A stretch of DNA of 64,000 nt from Xestospongia muta (taxonomy: Eukaryota; Porifera; Demospongiae; Haplosclerida; Petrosiidae). Location of the stretch: the NCBI GenBank assembly GCA_963693285.1, contig OY848927.1:5632643-5696642 (forward strand), in the 5' to 3' direction. Position 1 is the stretch's first letter. Each line of letters begins with the position of its first letter. A program made the translations under genes and the position numbers. The notes below the pieces were generated by a model. It made no database searches, was not told the DNA's origin, and worked only from the letters and a program-made list of their open reading frames with translations. Below, piece by piece: positions 1 through 11,070 of this stretch.

Positions 1-696
1 CAGCCACTATGCCTGCAGCTGTGGAACGTCTAGCGCGATCCTATTTACGTCGACCAGCTGTAGTCTACATTGGGTCTATTGGTAAACCCACAGAGAGAGT
101 AGAGCAGATTGTCTATATGGTCTCAGAAACTGAGAAGAGAAAGAAATTGTTGCAAATTTTACAAGATGATGTTGATCCTCCTATTATTATATTTGTTAAT
201 CAAAAGAAAGGTGCTGATGTGCTGGCCAAGTCACTGGAAAAGATGGGATACCGAGCAACGACTCTTCATGGAGGTCGTAACCAAGAGCAACGTGAATTTG
301 CCCTTGCTAGTCTTAAGAAAGGCGACAAAGATATTCTTGTAGCTACTGATGTAGCTGGAAGAGGAATTGATATTAGGTAAATATGACTGATAATGTTAGT
401 ATTAATATTTTATTGTCTTTAGGGACGTATCCATGGTGATTAATTATGATATGGCAAAATCTATAGAGGATTACACGCATCGTATTGGACGAACAGGACG
501 AGCGGGTAAAGCAGGCATGGCTGTTTCATTCCTTACCAAAGACGACACTGCTGTGTACTATGATTTGAAGCAGCTGTTATTAGAGAGTCCTGTGTCAACT
601 TGTCCAACTGAATTAATGAACCACCCAGATGCCCAACACAAACCTGGTACAGTAGTCCAGAAGAAACGGAAAGATGAGACCATTTTTGCCAGTTGA
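1..696 (+). CDS. DDX23: Spliceosomal DEAD-box helicase DDX23/Prp28, 3' part
   Basis: This is the C-terminal part of the U5 snRNP helicase that helps exchange U1 for U6 at the 5' splice site. The reading frame is already open at base 1, so the 5' end lies outside the window. Two exons (1-376 and 423-696) are joined over a 46-bp GT-AG intron. The RecA-like domain 2 shows [10 protein letters not shown] (motif IV region), [11 protein letters not shown] (motif V) and [10 protein letters not shown] (motif VI). The tail [11 protein letters not shown] followed by [10 protein letters not shown] is characteristic of the Prp28/DDX23 family and separates it from other DEAD-box proteins. An AATAAA at 742-747 is the likely polyadenylation signal. 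The next gene is convergent. Confidence 0.95.
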
Positions 697-801
697 GTCA
701 GTCCTGATGAATCTATTCTTTACAAGTTAAACTTTAAATTTAATAAAGTGGTAAAAAGGGGGGTAGGTATAAGTCATTAATTGTAAATTATAACACGTAT
801 A

Positions 802-2551
802 TTATGATACTGTAGTTGTCTCTGATAATGTGGGTGTGGTCTGTGTTTGTAGCTTTTGAACAATCTCGAATTCTGATTTTTTGAGTCCTAAAAACTCAAG
901 AGCATTGTTGCTAAGAAGTTTCTCCTGTGATAAAATCAATAAATTTAATATAACATAAAAACAACAAACCTTCTTTGACCACTCCCAGTCCTCAATTGAC
1001 TCAATCAACTTTCCTGGATGATGTTCACCTAATGGGAAAGGATAATCACTTCCCAAAATTACTCTATCCTAGAGAGAGAATACAACATGAACACAAGACA
1101 GAGAGAACCAGTATTACCTCTCCTATGATATCTACAAGGTACTTCAATGCTGTTTCATCATGAACCAACGAATCAGTATATATTTGTCCTAAGTATTTTC
1201 TATCAACCAAAACTATGCCATTCTTTTTGTAACAATAGTCTAACACACCTTGGATTGACATTGTTCTCAGTAGCACAAAGGTCTGGTCGTACATTGAATC
1301 CATGTTCCACTCTACCAATGAGATACGGAAAGGCTCCGCCCCCATGAGCAAAACATATCTTTAAGTTGGGATGTTGTTCTAGTACTCCTCCAAATATAAT
1401 GGAGCAAATGGCTGCAGCTGTTTCAGATGGCATACCTGAAAAACAAAGAAAGACCAGTTATTATAAATGTGTTGTCATTGTACTTACCAACCAACCATGG
1501 CAACCAAAACTTTTTCATTCTACCATCAATTTGCATGTCCCAAGGATGGACAAATATAGCAGCATTTAACTCTTCAGCTGCCTAGAGAGAGGGAGAGAGA
1601 TCATCTCATAACATACTAATATTCCTATTTGAACTTACTGAAAATACACATTGCAGTTCTGGTGCATCTAGATTCCATTCGTTAATATGTGAGCCAATTT
1701 GAACCCCTGAAAATCCCAATTCCTAGAATAACACAACCAATGACTATCACAACGGTCTCCATAAAACATATTAACCACAACTATGGGAGATGTTGTTACA
1801 AGATCACTTACTTTAATACAACGATGTAATTCTTGTACAGCTAGATCAGGTGCCTAAAGAGAAGTGTTCTCATGTTAAGACCATATTAGGAAATAGATTG
1901 TACACAAAACAATTATATACCTACCTGCATAGGTAATGTTCCTAGACCAACAAATCTCTTAGGATATTTAGCCACTGTACGAGCCAAATCATCATTGAGT
2001 ATTTTACAAAGATCCAATGTATCCTCCTTCTTTGCCTGTACAATAACAATTTTATCAGTAACCATATAACAGACTCCTTTAATTAATTACTAATAGACAA
2101 TGAACTTGATACTTTGAACCCTTATCCCTAACTTTAATGGCATGCAAACTTTACTATAGACTGCACAGTATATATCTCTGTGTGTGTATGGATTACTTAC
2201 CCAGTAACTAAACATTACTGGTACAGTGGACAGAACTTGAACACTCACTCCTAAAATAACAGTGTATTTCTGCTAACAATATAACTTTGTCTACCTGTAC
2301 GATCCATATCTTTAATGCGAGCTTCTGGTGACCAACAGTTTTCGTCAATGACACGAAATAGTTGGCCATCTTTCATCATACGAGCTTTTCCTTGACAATG
2401 ATGATGAAGTTGGATCCACCCACCATAACCATATCTCTATAGAAACAATATCGACGCACTAAAGCTGATAGTTTAGGCTTACCTCTTTCAGATCTGGCCA
2501 TCTTTCAGGTAAGATGTGATTGTGGATGTCTATTTTCATCGGGAAAGCCAT
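802..2551 (-). CDS. ACMSD: 2-amino-3-carboxymuconate-6-semialdehyde decarboxylase
   Basis: Amidohydrolase-superfamily decarboxylase of the kynurenine pathway. It removes the quinolinate precursor ACMS and so diverts tryptophan carbon away from NAD synthesis. Eleven exons: 2483-2551, 2295-2436, 2201-2250, 1925-2035, 1812-1853, 1639-1722, 1488-1581, 1249-1435, 1118-1199, 970-1068, 802-924. All phases agree and give 360 aa. Metal and active-site motifs seen are IDIHNHILP (HxH), FVHPWDMQ, CFAHGGGAFPY and GSDYPFPLGE (the Asp ligand). One intron uses a GTGTGT donor. The ATG at 2551 is chosen; an in-frame ATG at 2539 would start directly at MKIDIH, as in vertebrates. No metal ligand appears to be missing. 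Confidence 0.95.
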
Positions 2552-2674
2552 CTTTTGTTGAACAATAGTTCTACACAATTGAAATCATCAGTCATCCCAT
2601 TTCGTCGTCCACGTGACCATCGCAGCCTTTTACACCCACGCAAGGAAATGCTACATTAATTTTCTTAAAATCTT

Positions 2675-4755
2675 TTAAGTCTTAAAATAATGTTTGTTCT
2701 TCACTTTAATTTTGTGTTCATTCACATTACTTGATATATCTTCTCCCAATGGCCACCTGTCAAAAATAAAATAAACCATTGACTTAAAATTACAATACCT
2801 TTGTCTGAAATTCAATGAAGACAGTGGATTAATTAGATTAGGTTGTTCAGCATTGAGATGTTCAACTCCAGCCCTATAATGTACCACATAAAGTCGTAAT
2901 GTTTTCATTTACTTACCAAGCTATCATAACTCCATTGTCAGTACAAAGATTTGGAGGTGGACAATACAGGTCATAATTGTATCTTAGGACAAGGTCTTCC
3001 AACTTTTCTCGTATATATAAATTGCTAGCCACACCTCCAGAAACAACCTATAATTTACATATATCCAAGGTTTACTAGTAAAATACATACTAAATGAGAT
3101 AGGTGTGGCCAGTAATGTTGACAATATAGAATAGCTCGTTCAGTACGTGTGAGAAGATGATGGCAGACGGCATGTTGAAATGATGCAGCAATATCTTCAC
3201 AATGAGGTAGAGGGACAGTTGGATCAGTAACTTCAGTCTTTTCTATTTGTTCAATGATTCTTCTCACAGCAGTTTTTAGACCAGCAAATGAAAAGCAACA
3301 ATCTAGTCTATGGTAGATGACATCACATGACATCCATAATGTCAATATTTAACATACTTTCTTGCCATAATATGTGGTAGAGGAAAACAAGACAAATTAC
3401 CTTGCTTTGCAACAGCTTCGATAGCCCCACCCCCAGACAGCCCAGCTCCCAATGGATGACAATGGAGTCTTAAAGATCGTGAGACTTTATCAAAGGCCTC
3501 TCCTGGAGAATCGTCTAATGTTTGTCCAAGTCTAAGAAACTTTCCAACATTTTCACACACTGCTAGAATACAATGACCTCCAGAGACTAATAAAACCAAG
3601 AATGGAAAAGTGATTGGATAGAGAAGACGAGCTGTTAATGCATGTGCCTCCATGTGATGTACTGGAATAACTGGCTTTCTACAAAATACAATATATCATT
3701 AGTTTCCTAGTTACATAATACACTATACTATTGGTTTCCTAGTTACATAATACACTATACCATTTGTTTACTAGTTACATAATACACTATACTATTTGTT
3801 TACTAGTTACATAATACACTATACTATTTGTTTACTAGTTACATAATACACTATACTATTGGTTTCCTAGTTACATAATACAATATACTAGTGGTTTCCT
3901 AGTTACATAATACAATATACTAGTGGTTGGTTTCCTAGTTACATAATACAATATACTAGTGGTTTCCTAGTTACATAATACAATATATTAGTGGTTTACT
4001 AGTTACATAATACAATATATTAGTGGTTTCCTAGTTACATAATACAATATACTAGTGGTTTCCTAGTTACATAATACAATATATTAGTGGTTTCCTAGTT
4101 ACATAATACAATATACTAGTGATTGGTTTCCTAGTTACATAATACAATATATTAGTGGTTTCCTAGTTACATAACACAATATTATATTAGTTGTTTACTA
4201 GTTACATAACAATGTGTACATTGATTATGTCACTTACTGTTCCCTCTTAATTAATTGTTTAACAAAGTCTACCCCTGCATGAAGACATGGTGGTAATCCT
4301 GGTCCAACTGTTACAGCAATAGCTTTAATATCCTAAATCATCACATAAAGAATATTATTATCAACATTACATCTCTACTTTAATGTCAATTTTAGATTGA
4401 TATAATGCCTCATTTGTGACATCATTCAAATGTTTACGATGTAAGTCACCAGCAACTGAGGGAACCACACCTCCTGTACTGACTAACATATATTATATTA
4501 TTATATTCAACATCATACTAACAGTAGATGCCATGGCAATTGAGAGTGCCTGCTATCAGCTAGGATGGAACCTCGACTAGAGACCACACCCACTCCTGTG
4601 TCATCACAGCTACTTTCTATACCCAATATAATGAATTCATTTGATGAAAGACTTGCGTTAGCCCTTCGGAAAATAAGTTGGAAAAGTGGTCTTGCTGAAA
4701 ACTTCATTTGATAGTATACGGAGCAAATTTTAATTAATTGTTTTCCCCATTGCAT
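2675..4755 (-). CDS. OSGEPL1: Mitochondrial tRNA N6-threonylcarbamoyladenosine synthase
   Basis: TsaD/Kae1/Qri7-family enzyme that transfers the threonylcarbamoyl group to A37 of ANN-decoding tRNAs in mitochondria. Eight exons: 4523-4755, 4379-4478, 4238-4332, 3358-3678, 3091-3307, 2917-3047, 2799-2873, 2675-2756, giving 417 aa. Motifs are [12 protein letters not shown] at the N terminus, HHMEAH (the iron-binding HxxxH), [21 protein letters not shown] and [10 protein letters not shown]. The basic, acid-poor leader before residue 40, with [15 protein letters not shown] from the in-frame ATG near 4707, fits a mitochondrial presequence and the OSGEPL1 branch. Either ATG could be used. The largest intron (3679-4237) is filled by a 32-bp minisatellite. 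It is divergent from XRCC3. Confidence 0.94.
3688..4205. repeat. 32-bp minisatellite in OSGEPL1 intron
   Basis: About 16 head-to-tail copies of a unit of about 32 bp with core CTAGTTACATAATACA. Copies vary by single bases (TTTACTAG versus TTTCCTAG), and two carry a short GGTT insertion. It fills almost the entire 559-bp intron, where sister introns are about 45 bp. Confidence 0.93.
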
Positions 4756-4817
4756 TTTGTCTACAAATTTCAGATTGTTTCCGTTTATTTTCGTAAACTA
4801 TCATCACGTACGGCAAC
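4756..4817. promoter_or_regulatory. Bidirectional promoter, OSGEPL1/XRCC3
   Basis: Only 62 bp separate the two divergent ATGs, so both 5' UTRs and the core promoters must lie here or overlap the coding starts. No TATA box is evident. Confidence 0.5.
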
Positions 4818-5840
4818 ATGGACAACTTAGCTGTCCCTCCAATAGTTATGATGGCTCTAAAAAAAGCCAAGTTGACGACTTTACAAAACATTTTAGAGTA
4901 TTCCAACAATGATCTTGTTCGTATGACTGGTTTAAAAGAAACCCAAGTCCAGGGACTCGTTGAGATAGCATCAGAAGCTGCTCTCTCACACACTAGTTCA
5001 TGTGCCGCATGGGATCTTTACCAAAGAGAACAGACCCAACCCAATTGGAACAGACTAAGCCTAGGATGTCCTTTACTTGATCAATACTTACATGGAGGTT
5101 TACTGCCAAAGACACTTGTCGAAATAGCTGGGACTAGTGCCGCTGGTAAAACACAGCTCTGCCTCCAACTAGCTTTGACAGTTCAGTTGCCATGGCAACA
5201 TGGAGGTTACAAAGGAAAAGCTGTATACATTAGCACAGAAGGACCACTTCCTAGTGGGCGTTTAAAACAGCTGGCAGAGTTCTTAATTTCCAAATACCCT
5301 GATGTAAATGTCCAACAGCTGATGAATGGAGTATTTGTACAACATACAGCAACTGTACAATCTCTTATTATAATGTTGCAACATGAGCTATCATCATTGT
5401 TAAAACAATACAATGATATTAAGTTAATTGTCATTGATTCATTGGCTGCACTGTTTAGAGTTGAATATTCAGTTAACGAAGTCATTCCTCGAACTGATAA
5501 CTTGAAGACAATAATTACATGTTTACATGACCTTTTACATCATTATGATGTCATTATTATTTGTACCAATCAAATGACAGCTGATGTAACTAGTAACTCA
5601 GTCCGTCCATCTCTTGGTTTGTATTGGAGTAACATGATTCAAATGAGACTAGTATTACTGAGAGAGGAAGGAGTTAATAATGAAGAGGAGTTTCATGCTG
5701 ACTCTAATCCTATACCTCGCTGTCTCAGAGTTGAACTAGCACCTCATTTACCATATATGGTCGTACATTATTATATTGATCTTGATGGAGTTCATGGTCT
5801 AGATGATATTGAGCCGCACTTTCTTGATATTCAAGATTAG
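4818..5840 (+). CDS. XRCC3: RAD51 paralog XRCC3
   Basis: RecA/RAD51-type ATPase of the CX3 complex (with RAD51C) in homologous recombination and replication-fork repair. The whole 340-aa protein is one exon, unlike its intron-rich neighbours. The N-terminal helical domain (IKKAKL-like ALKKAKLTTLQNIL) is followed by RLSLGCPLLDQYLHGG, Walker A GTSAAGKT (about residues 105-112), the QHGG segment and Walker B LIVIDS. The C-terminal LGLYWSN and APHLP match XRCC3 rather than RAD51B, RAD51C or DMC1. The ATG is close to that of OSGEPL1 on the other strand. The lack of introns could reflect ancient retroposition, but no poly-A tract or target duplication is visible. Confidence 0.93.
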   Translation: MDNLAVPPIVMMALKKAKLTTLQNILEYSNNDLVRMTGLKETQVQGLVEIASEAALSHTSSCAAWDLYQREQTQPNWNRLSLGCPLLDQYLHGGLLPKTLVEIAGTSAAGKTQLCLQLALTVQLPWQHGGYKGKAVYISTEGPLPSGRLKQLAEFLISKYPDVNVQQLMNGVFVQHTATVQSLIIMLQHELSSLLKQYNDIKLIVIDSLAALFRVEYSVNEVIPRTDNLKTIITCLHDLLHHYDVIIICTNQMTADVTSNSVRPSLGLYWSNMIQMRLVLLREEGVNNEEEFHADSNPIPRCLRVELAPHLPYMVVHYYIDLDGVHGLDDIEPHFLDIQD

Positions 5841-6412
5841 ATAAGGTAAGTATTATTATTAACAACTATGATATTTTAATTATTATTTGGATTTTTTATT
5901 GTTTACATAATAACACACTATTAATTAGCAATTAAGTAACATTAAAAAATATTATCAGGAGTATGTTTTATCCTTTTTGATTTAGTAAATGCAAAATAAA
6001 AAATAAATGTCATCATGGACACCTTCCTATAACCACACCCACTAAATTGCAAAGCATCGTTTCTTGCATGAACTTTGGCCTATACTAATACTAGTGTTCT
6101 CTCACATATGATCACCGGGATCTAAAAATGACCAAACTATAATTATATATAATGACTAAAACTTTAAGGACCAAGAATAAAACTAGTCCCATTTAAACAA
6201 ACTAGAACAATACTACTAATTAGTAATTACAAACCACTTCTGAGTCTGCATTTTTGCAAACAACTTAACCAACAGAGGCTAAAATAATCCATATCACTTC
6301 CAACTCAAAAGTATTATATACATTGAATAAATAGCTATGAAATTATAAAAAACTGATTGTGATATTAATACCTATTAAAAGAGCAGTTATAAATAATCAT
6401 AAATATTTGTTT
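5841..6412. other. AT-rich intergenic, convergent 3' ends
   Basis: No gene is seen. It holds the 3' UTRs of XRCC3 (AATAAA near 5995) and of the convergent phosphatase. AT-rich sequence with no clear repeat. Confidence 0.6.
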
Positions 6413-7159
6413 TTATTGAGTTGGTAATTGACTGGTTAACAATTCTTCTGTGGATGGATCAAGAAAATCAACAATATGAACAGTGGGTAAAATATTATCC
6501 TTTTTCCTCTTTAAATGCTTAGCTAGTGAGTAGCCTTCTCGAGCAACAACACAATCTTCTTTTGAGAGATGCATTACAGCACAAACATCATTCCGGCCAT
6601 CACCAACGTAGACAACACGCGAGTACTGACTTTGAGAGACAATCTGCTCTATTATCGTCCCTTTGCACATATTGGGATTATGATGACATCGTAAACAAGA
6701 ATGCGAGTGATAAGGAGCTACTGTTAGCTGACCATTGGCATCAAAAGTGGCTGGATTTGTATGAATAGTTTTGACAACATCTATCAATTTGTGTTGTTCA
6801 AGTATTGTCTTAATAGACACCATGTTTGCATCAGAAATAACAACGACATCAACTGAAGGATATTGCCTTATTTTTTCAAGTGTTTTTCTCATGCTTTCCA
6901 GAAGTTTTAATTCGTTTAACTTTTGAAGTACGTCCTCCTGACCACACCCATGTTGGAATTGTATTTTCATTACGTAGTTCATCAGATCTATCCAATACGG
7001 AAATTTTTGTCTCAGTTCGTCCATTCTAGAGGCTAAGTTAAGATGAGGTACAATAGTCATTAGTGATACATCAGAGTTCTCGTCGATCAAAGAGTGGTCG
7101 AAATCAAAAGCAAACAAAACTGATTTCTGTGATTTAGTATCATCTTGAATTGTAGCCAT
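6413..7159 (-). CDS. HAD phosphatase, PHOSPHO1/PHOSPHO2 type
   Basis: Single-exon 248-aa protein of the haloacid dehalogenase superfamily. The nucleophile motif is FDFDHSLIDENSD (the DxD in DFDH), motif II is VVISDAN and the metal-binding motif is VYVGDGRNDVC. The cysteine-rich CLRCHHNPNMCKG segment between them is typical of the PHOSPHO family. Family members act on phosphocholine/phosphoethanolamine (PHOSPHO1) or pyridoxal phosphate (PHOSPHO2). Which of the two applies cannot be decided from sequence alone. Length matches the family (about 240-270 aa). The ATG at 7159 lies 83 bp from the divergent CFAP210 start. Confidence 0.9.
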   Translation of the reverse strand: MATIQDDTKSQKSVLFAFDFDHSLIDENSDVSLMTIVPHLNLASRMDELRQKFPYWIDLMNYVMKIQFQHGCGQEDVLQKLNELKLLESMRKTLEKIRQYPSVDVVVISDANMVSIKTILEQHKLIDVVKTIHTNPATFDANGQLTVAPYHSHSCLRCHHNPNMCKGTIIEQIVSQSQYSRVVYVGDGRNDVCAVMHLSKEDCVVAREGYSLAKHLKRKKDNILPTVHIVDFLDPSTEELLTSQLPTQ

Positions 7160-7242
7160 TACGCCGAATTGCTGTCTTACGAAACTCAGGACAATAAAGG
7201 GTTAATATTTCGTTGCCATGGTGACCATAACACACTGAGATT
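7160..7242. promoter_or_regulatory. Bidirectional promoter, phosphatase/CFAP210
   Basis: 83 bp between divergent ATGs. It contains GTTGCCATGGTGACCATA, which includes an imperfect X-box/RFX-like palindrome (GTTGCCATGGTGAC). An RFX site would suit the ciliary gene CFAP210. Site assignment is inference. Confidence 0.5.
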
Positions 7243-9540
7243 ATGACTGCTTCTGTAGTTTCTTATGGACGAAGGAAAGGGACCCCTCGCTCACAAGGTA
7301 AGCCTTTACTACCTTTATACTTTTGATAATGTGTATTTTGTATTCTATTAGAGTCTGGTCTACTCTTAGGTGACAAAGTTCCAGCCAATCAAGTGAGCAA
7401 ATGACAATGACTTGAAATAGTACTACATCTCTTAAAGGTGGCTATCCTGACAAGCAAAGACTGGAGTAGACTACAGCAGCAGTTATCAGGAGTGGACTGG
7501 CAAAAGGAAGCTGCTCGAAGAAGGTGCATTGATCGAGAAGAGAAACACCAAAAATCACTAGATACAGTAAAGCACTGGGAGAATACAATAGAAGTGAGTC
7601 AATAATATATATATATATATCAATTAATTATACTGCTAATAACAGGGACAAAGACTTAAACGTCTTGAGGCAAGAAAAATCAAGCAACAAAAAGAAGAGG
7701 TATGTCCTAACTATCAATTACTTATATTAATTTGAAAACCTTTGTAGGAGGCACGACAACGTATTGATGAAGAGGAAGCTAAATTTCAAGCAGCAAGAAG
7801 GAAAGCAGCAATAGATAAAGCCAAGACTATGATATATTATCGTACAGACAAAGTGAAAGAGTTCCATGTAAGTTAACCCTATTGTTTAATGTACTAATTG
7901 CACTGTGGTATCGTCAACAGAGTGCACTACAGTTGTCTGAAGTATTGAGAGAACGTGAGGCTCAGATAGCATTTAAGAACAAAAGAGATGAGTTATACAA
8001 GAAGCAGGATGAAGCATATGCTCGTTACCAGGAAGAGGAAAGGGAAAAAGGCAAAATGGCTGACATGCAATCTGCAGAAGAAAGGAATCGAGCTAAAGCT
8101 GAAGTAGCTAAATTCCAGTTAACACAGTTAGTTGTATTCTGTGATATGGGGAGGTTAGTATTATATACAGGATGGGTGAATCTATTGCTGCTAAACAACT
8201 GGAGAGGCAACAACAGCTTCAAGAGCAGGCAGCCATTGATAAAGAGGTGGAAATGTGGAAAGAAAAGGAGGAAGCAAAGGAGAGGAAAAAGGAAGAAGAT
8301 AAGAAAATATTGCGTTCTGAACTTGATCAGTTGTTGGAAGACAATAAAATTTCTACTGCTCGTTTTGAAGAGCAAGAAAAGGGTGAAGATGAGGAAAGAC
8401 AGATCTTTGCAGCTGCCAAAAAGGTTCTATCTTATTAACTTATGTAACTTACATATTTATTGCATTATCTGTCACAGAATATGATGAAGATGAGAAAAAC
8501 TAAAGAAAAAGAAATCTTTAAGTAAGATTTTGAGGCTGTCAACTAGTACATTAGATGTTTTGTTTGTATATAAAGGGAGTTTCAAGAGCATCAAGACAAA
8601 ATGACAACTTACATTCATGGTCTTCTCAAACAGGTATGCAATGATAGTGTTGTGAATAACATAGTCTCTGTGTTACATAGAAAGTTAGCAATGAAGATGA
8701 ATGTATTGCTAAAGCTGTAGCTGAACAAGAAGCCAAAAAAGCAGTAAGTTGTGTAATTGAATGTGCAAGTAAATGTTAATGGTCCTCTTGTTGCTAGCAA
8801 GCGGAAAAAGAAAAGGCTGAAAAGTATATCAAAACTATGAAGGAAATACATGAGCACCGTAAACAAATGGTACTTTTTATTTGTAACAATACTTCAACTC
8901 TCTCTCTAACTCTCTCTCTCTAGATGGCAGAGCAACAAGCTAAGGAAATTGAACGAAAAAAGTTAGATCAAGAACTGTTACGTCAACGAATTGCTCAAGA
9001 TCAAAAGTTTTATGCAAATGAAATGCAAAAGCAGAAGAAAGGAACTTGTGAAGCACAAGATATGCAAAGATTTCACAAAGCTCAAATGGCAAGCATATAT
9101 ACTACTATATTAGACTCATCTTGAAATTACTGCCTAGGTTGAGAGAATTGAGAGAGATAAAGCAGATAAAATGGATGAGGAAAGTTATTGCAAACAGAAT
9201 ATGGATTTACTGAATGTAGAAGAGGACCAGTTTCAACAATATGCTGATCAAGTTATTAAAGAAGCTAAATCAAGAGGTGCTCCTTTATATCCACTTAAAG
9301 TGGCATCTAAGAAAGGATCTGGTCAGTCAAATACACATTATAAATTGAGTATATGATTTAATGCTATGTATTCCATTAGGTGGTGGACATGGTCGTGTCT
9401 TCTCAGGTAAAGGTGGGGTTCGTCCAAGTTATCTAGCGTGTGATACTACTGCTGTTGAACTTCCAGCTTACACTTCTAAACAATTACCTGTATCTTGGCG
9501 TCCACGTAACACTCAAAAAAGAATGGGATTTACTTGGTAG
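7243..9540 (+). CDS. CFAP210: Cilia- and flagella-associated protein 210 (CCDC173-like)
   Basis: Long coiled-coil protein of the axonemal doublet lumen (microtubule inner protein family). Fourteen exons: 7243-7297, 7352-7392, 7438-7593, 7646-7699, 7748-7867, 7921-8126, 8171-8423, 8478-8521, 8576-8633, 8681-8743, 8798-8869, 8924-9088, 9138-9321, 9380-9540, giving 543 aa. The N-terminal SYGRRKG, the segment EEAKFQAARRKAAIDKAKT and KVKEFHSALQLSEVLRERE are the family-like stretches. Most of the rest is charged E/K/Q heptad coiled coil. The end carries a non-coiled tail with RPSYLACDTT. Intron 12 (9089-9137) appears to be a GC-AG intron. The family call rests on remembered similarity; a related ciliary coiled-coil protein is the alternative. 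Confidence 0.82.
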
Positions 9541-9953
9541 ATATTGCTAGATTATAAATTATGTATATATAATATATTATTAATAACATATAAATAATAG
9601 AAAGAAAAAATACTTGTTTACATTAAGTGTGTCCAAATGACTAGACCTTACTCAACACTATGACGTGTCTACTTATTATGCAGGATTCCAGTGAATAAAT
9701 AAACTAAATTACTGAGTAAATTAGTCTTGGCTCCAGACTTATTACACTCAATGGTTATTTATTGTCATAGGGGAGTTTATGTAAACGCTTTGGGGGTCAA
9801 GAATTTAAAATAAATACGTGTTTTAATAACTTATGAATTTAATTAGCGTATTCTTCCGCATATCTTCCGTTGTGCAACGCCCTGCCCACGAATATTGAAG
9901 TGACAGGTATCAATTAGTCTCGGGGCTAGCTAGCCTCCATCTATCTTGAAACT
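9541..9953. other. Intergenic between CFAP210 and Ral
   Basis: No gene is seen. It holds the CFAP210 3' end (AATAAA-type signals near 9690-9700) and the Ral promoter/5' UTR, which is less AT-rich from about 9850. Confidence 0.55.
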
Positions 9954-10601
9954 ATGTCGAAAGGTAAAGGAAAAGGTGATCTACCAGTTCACAAAGTCAT
10001 TATGGTTGGCCCTGGGGGAGTAGGGAAGTCAGCCTTGACTTTACAGTTCATGTATTCAGAGGTAAGGCTCTCCAGGAAGTTTAATAGCCATATATATTCG
10101 TTGTCTTCTTAGTTTGTGGAGAACTATGAACCTACAAAGGCAGACAACTATAGAAAGAAGACGACAGTATCTGGTCAAGAGTGTCAAATCGATATTCTTG
10201 ACACAGCAGGACAAGAAGACTATGCTGTCATCCGTGATAATTACTTTCGTACAGGAGAAGGATTTATATGTGTCTTCTCTGTTACAGAGAGAGAAACATT
10301 TGATGGAATGAAAGATTTCCGTGAGCAAATTCTTCGCGTCAAAGTAGATGACCAAGTCCCAATTATTTTAGTGGGTAATAAAATAGACTTACACGATCAA
10401 CGTGTTATTAGCGCAGATGAAGCTAAGGCATTAGCTCACTCTTGGGGTGTACAATATGAAGAAACATCGGCAAAGACCCGTTTTAATGTTGACAAAGTGT
10501 ATTTTGATTTGGTACTACAAATCAAAGATAGAAAAGATGCTGCTAGTGGTCCTAATCAGAAGAAAAAGAAGAAAAAGAAAGGAAAATGTACCATCTTGTG
10601 A
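9954..10601 (+). CDS. RAL: Ras-like small GTPase Ral
   Basis: Ral GTPases act downstream of Ras through RalGDS proteins and control exocyst-dependent secretion and membrane traffic. Two exons (9954-10061, 10113-10601) give 198 aa. The G1 loop is GPGGVGKS, the switch I region is [12 protein letters not shown] (Ral/Ras signature), switch II is [17 protein letters not shown], followed by VGNKIDL (NKxD) and ETSAKTR. The tail is a run of seven lysines followed by GKCTIL, a CaaX box with terminal Leu predicting geranylgeranylation. Oddity: the second P-loop residue is Pro (residue 20, Ras position 11), where Ras has Ala and Ral has Ser. It is convergent with the adaptor gene downstream. Confidence 0.93.
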
Positions 10602-11070
10602 ATAATCTGTTAATCCACATATTAATTAATTCAGTTCTGCCTTGGATATTTTCAATTACCTTTGTAGTTTTTATTGTAATAATTATGTAATTAGGACAGC
10701 TGCTACTATAAAATATTATAATTCACTCATTGAATGGAATGTGTTTGTGCTCTTAATTGATAACCCTACAGTTATAATGTTACAAATTATCTCACTTGAA
10801 TTTAATAATTATTGTTGTCTAATAAATTTTGAGTGCCAACAACTCCAGCTGGACAATTTAAAGATTTAAACAAAATAACACACCTAATGTTTGTTTTTAC
10901 TATGCAACAAAAGTCAATACTGTCTACAGTATATTATCATATACTTTACAAATCACTCAACTTGAAAAAAAGGGTTGAAATTCATTAGAGAGCAGTACGT
11001 ATTTTTACTAATAGTATATTCCACTCTTATATGTGTGTGTGTGTGTGTATATATTTTGTATTAAATAGAA
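10602..11070. other. AT-rich convergent 3' region
   Basis: No gene is seen. It holds the 3' UTRs of Ral and of the convergent adaptor gene, with a short (GT)n tract near 11033-11050. Confidence 0.6.

Noticed and set aside
3688..4205. CRISPR-like repeat array
   Set aside because: Units are contiguous with no unique spacers, and the tract lies in a spliced eukaryotic intron.
4818..5840. RAD51B or RAD51C instead of XRCC3
   Set aside because: RLSLGCPLLDQYLHGG, the QHGG segment and APHLP fit XRCC3 best.
5841..6412. Possible small gene or transposon remnant
   Set aside because: No frame, splice structure, inverted ends or RNA fold could be supported.
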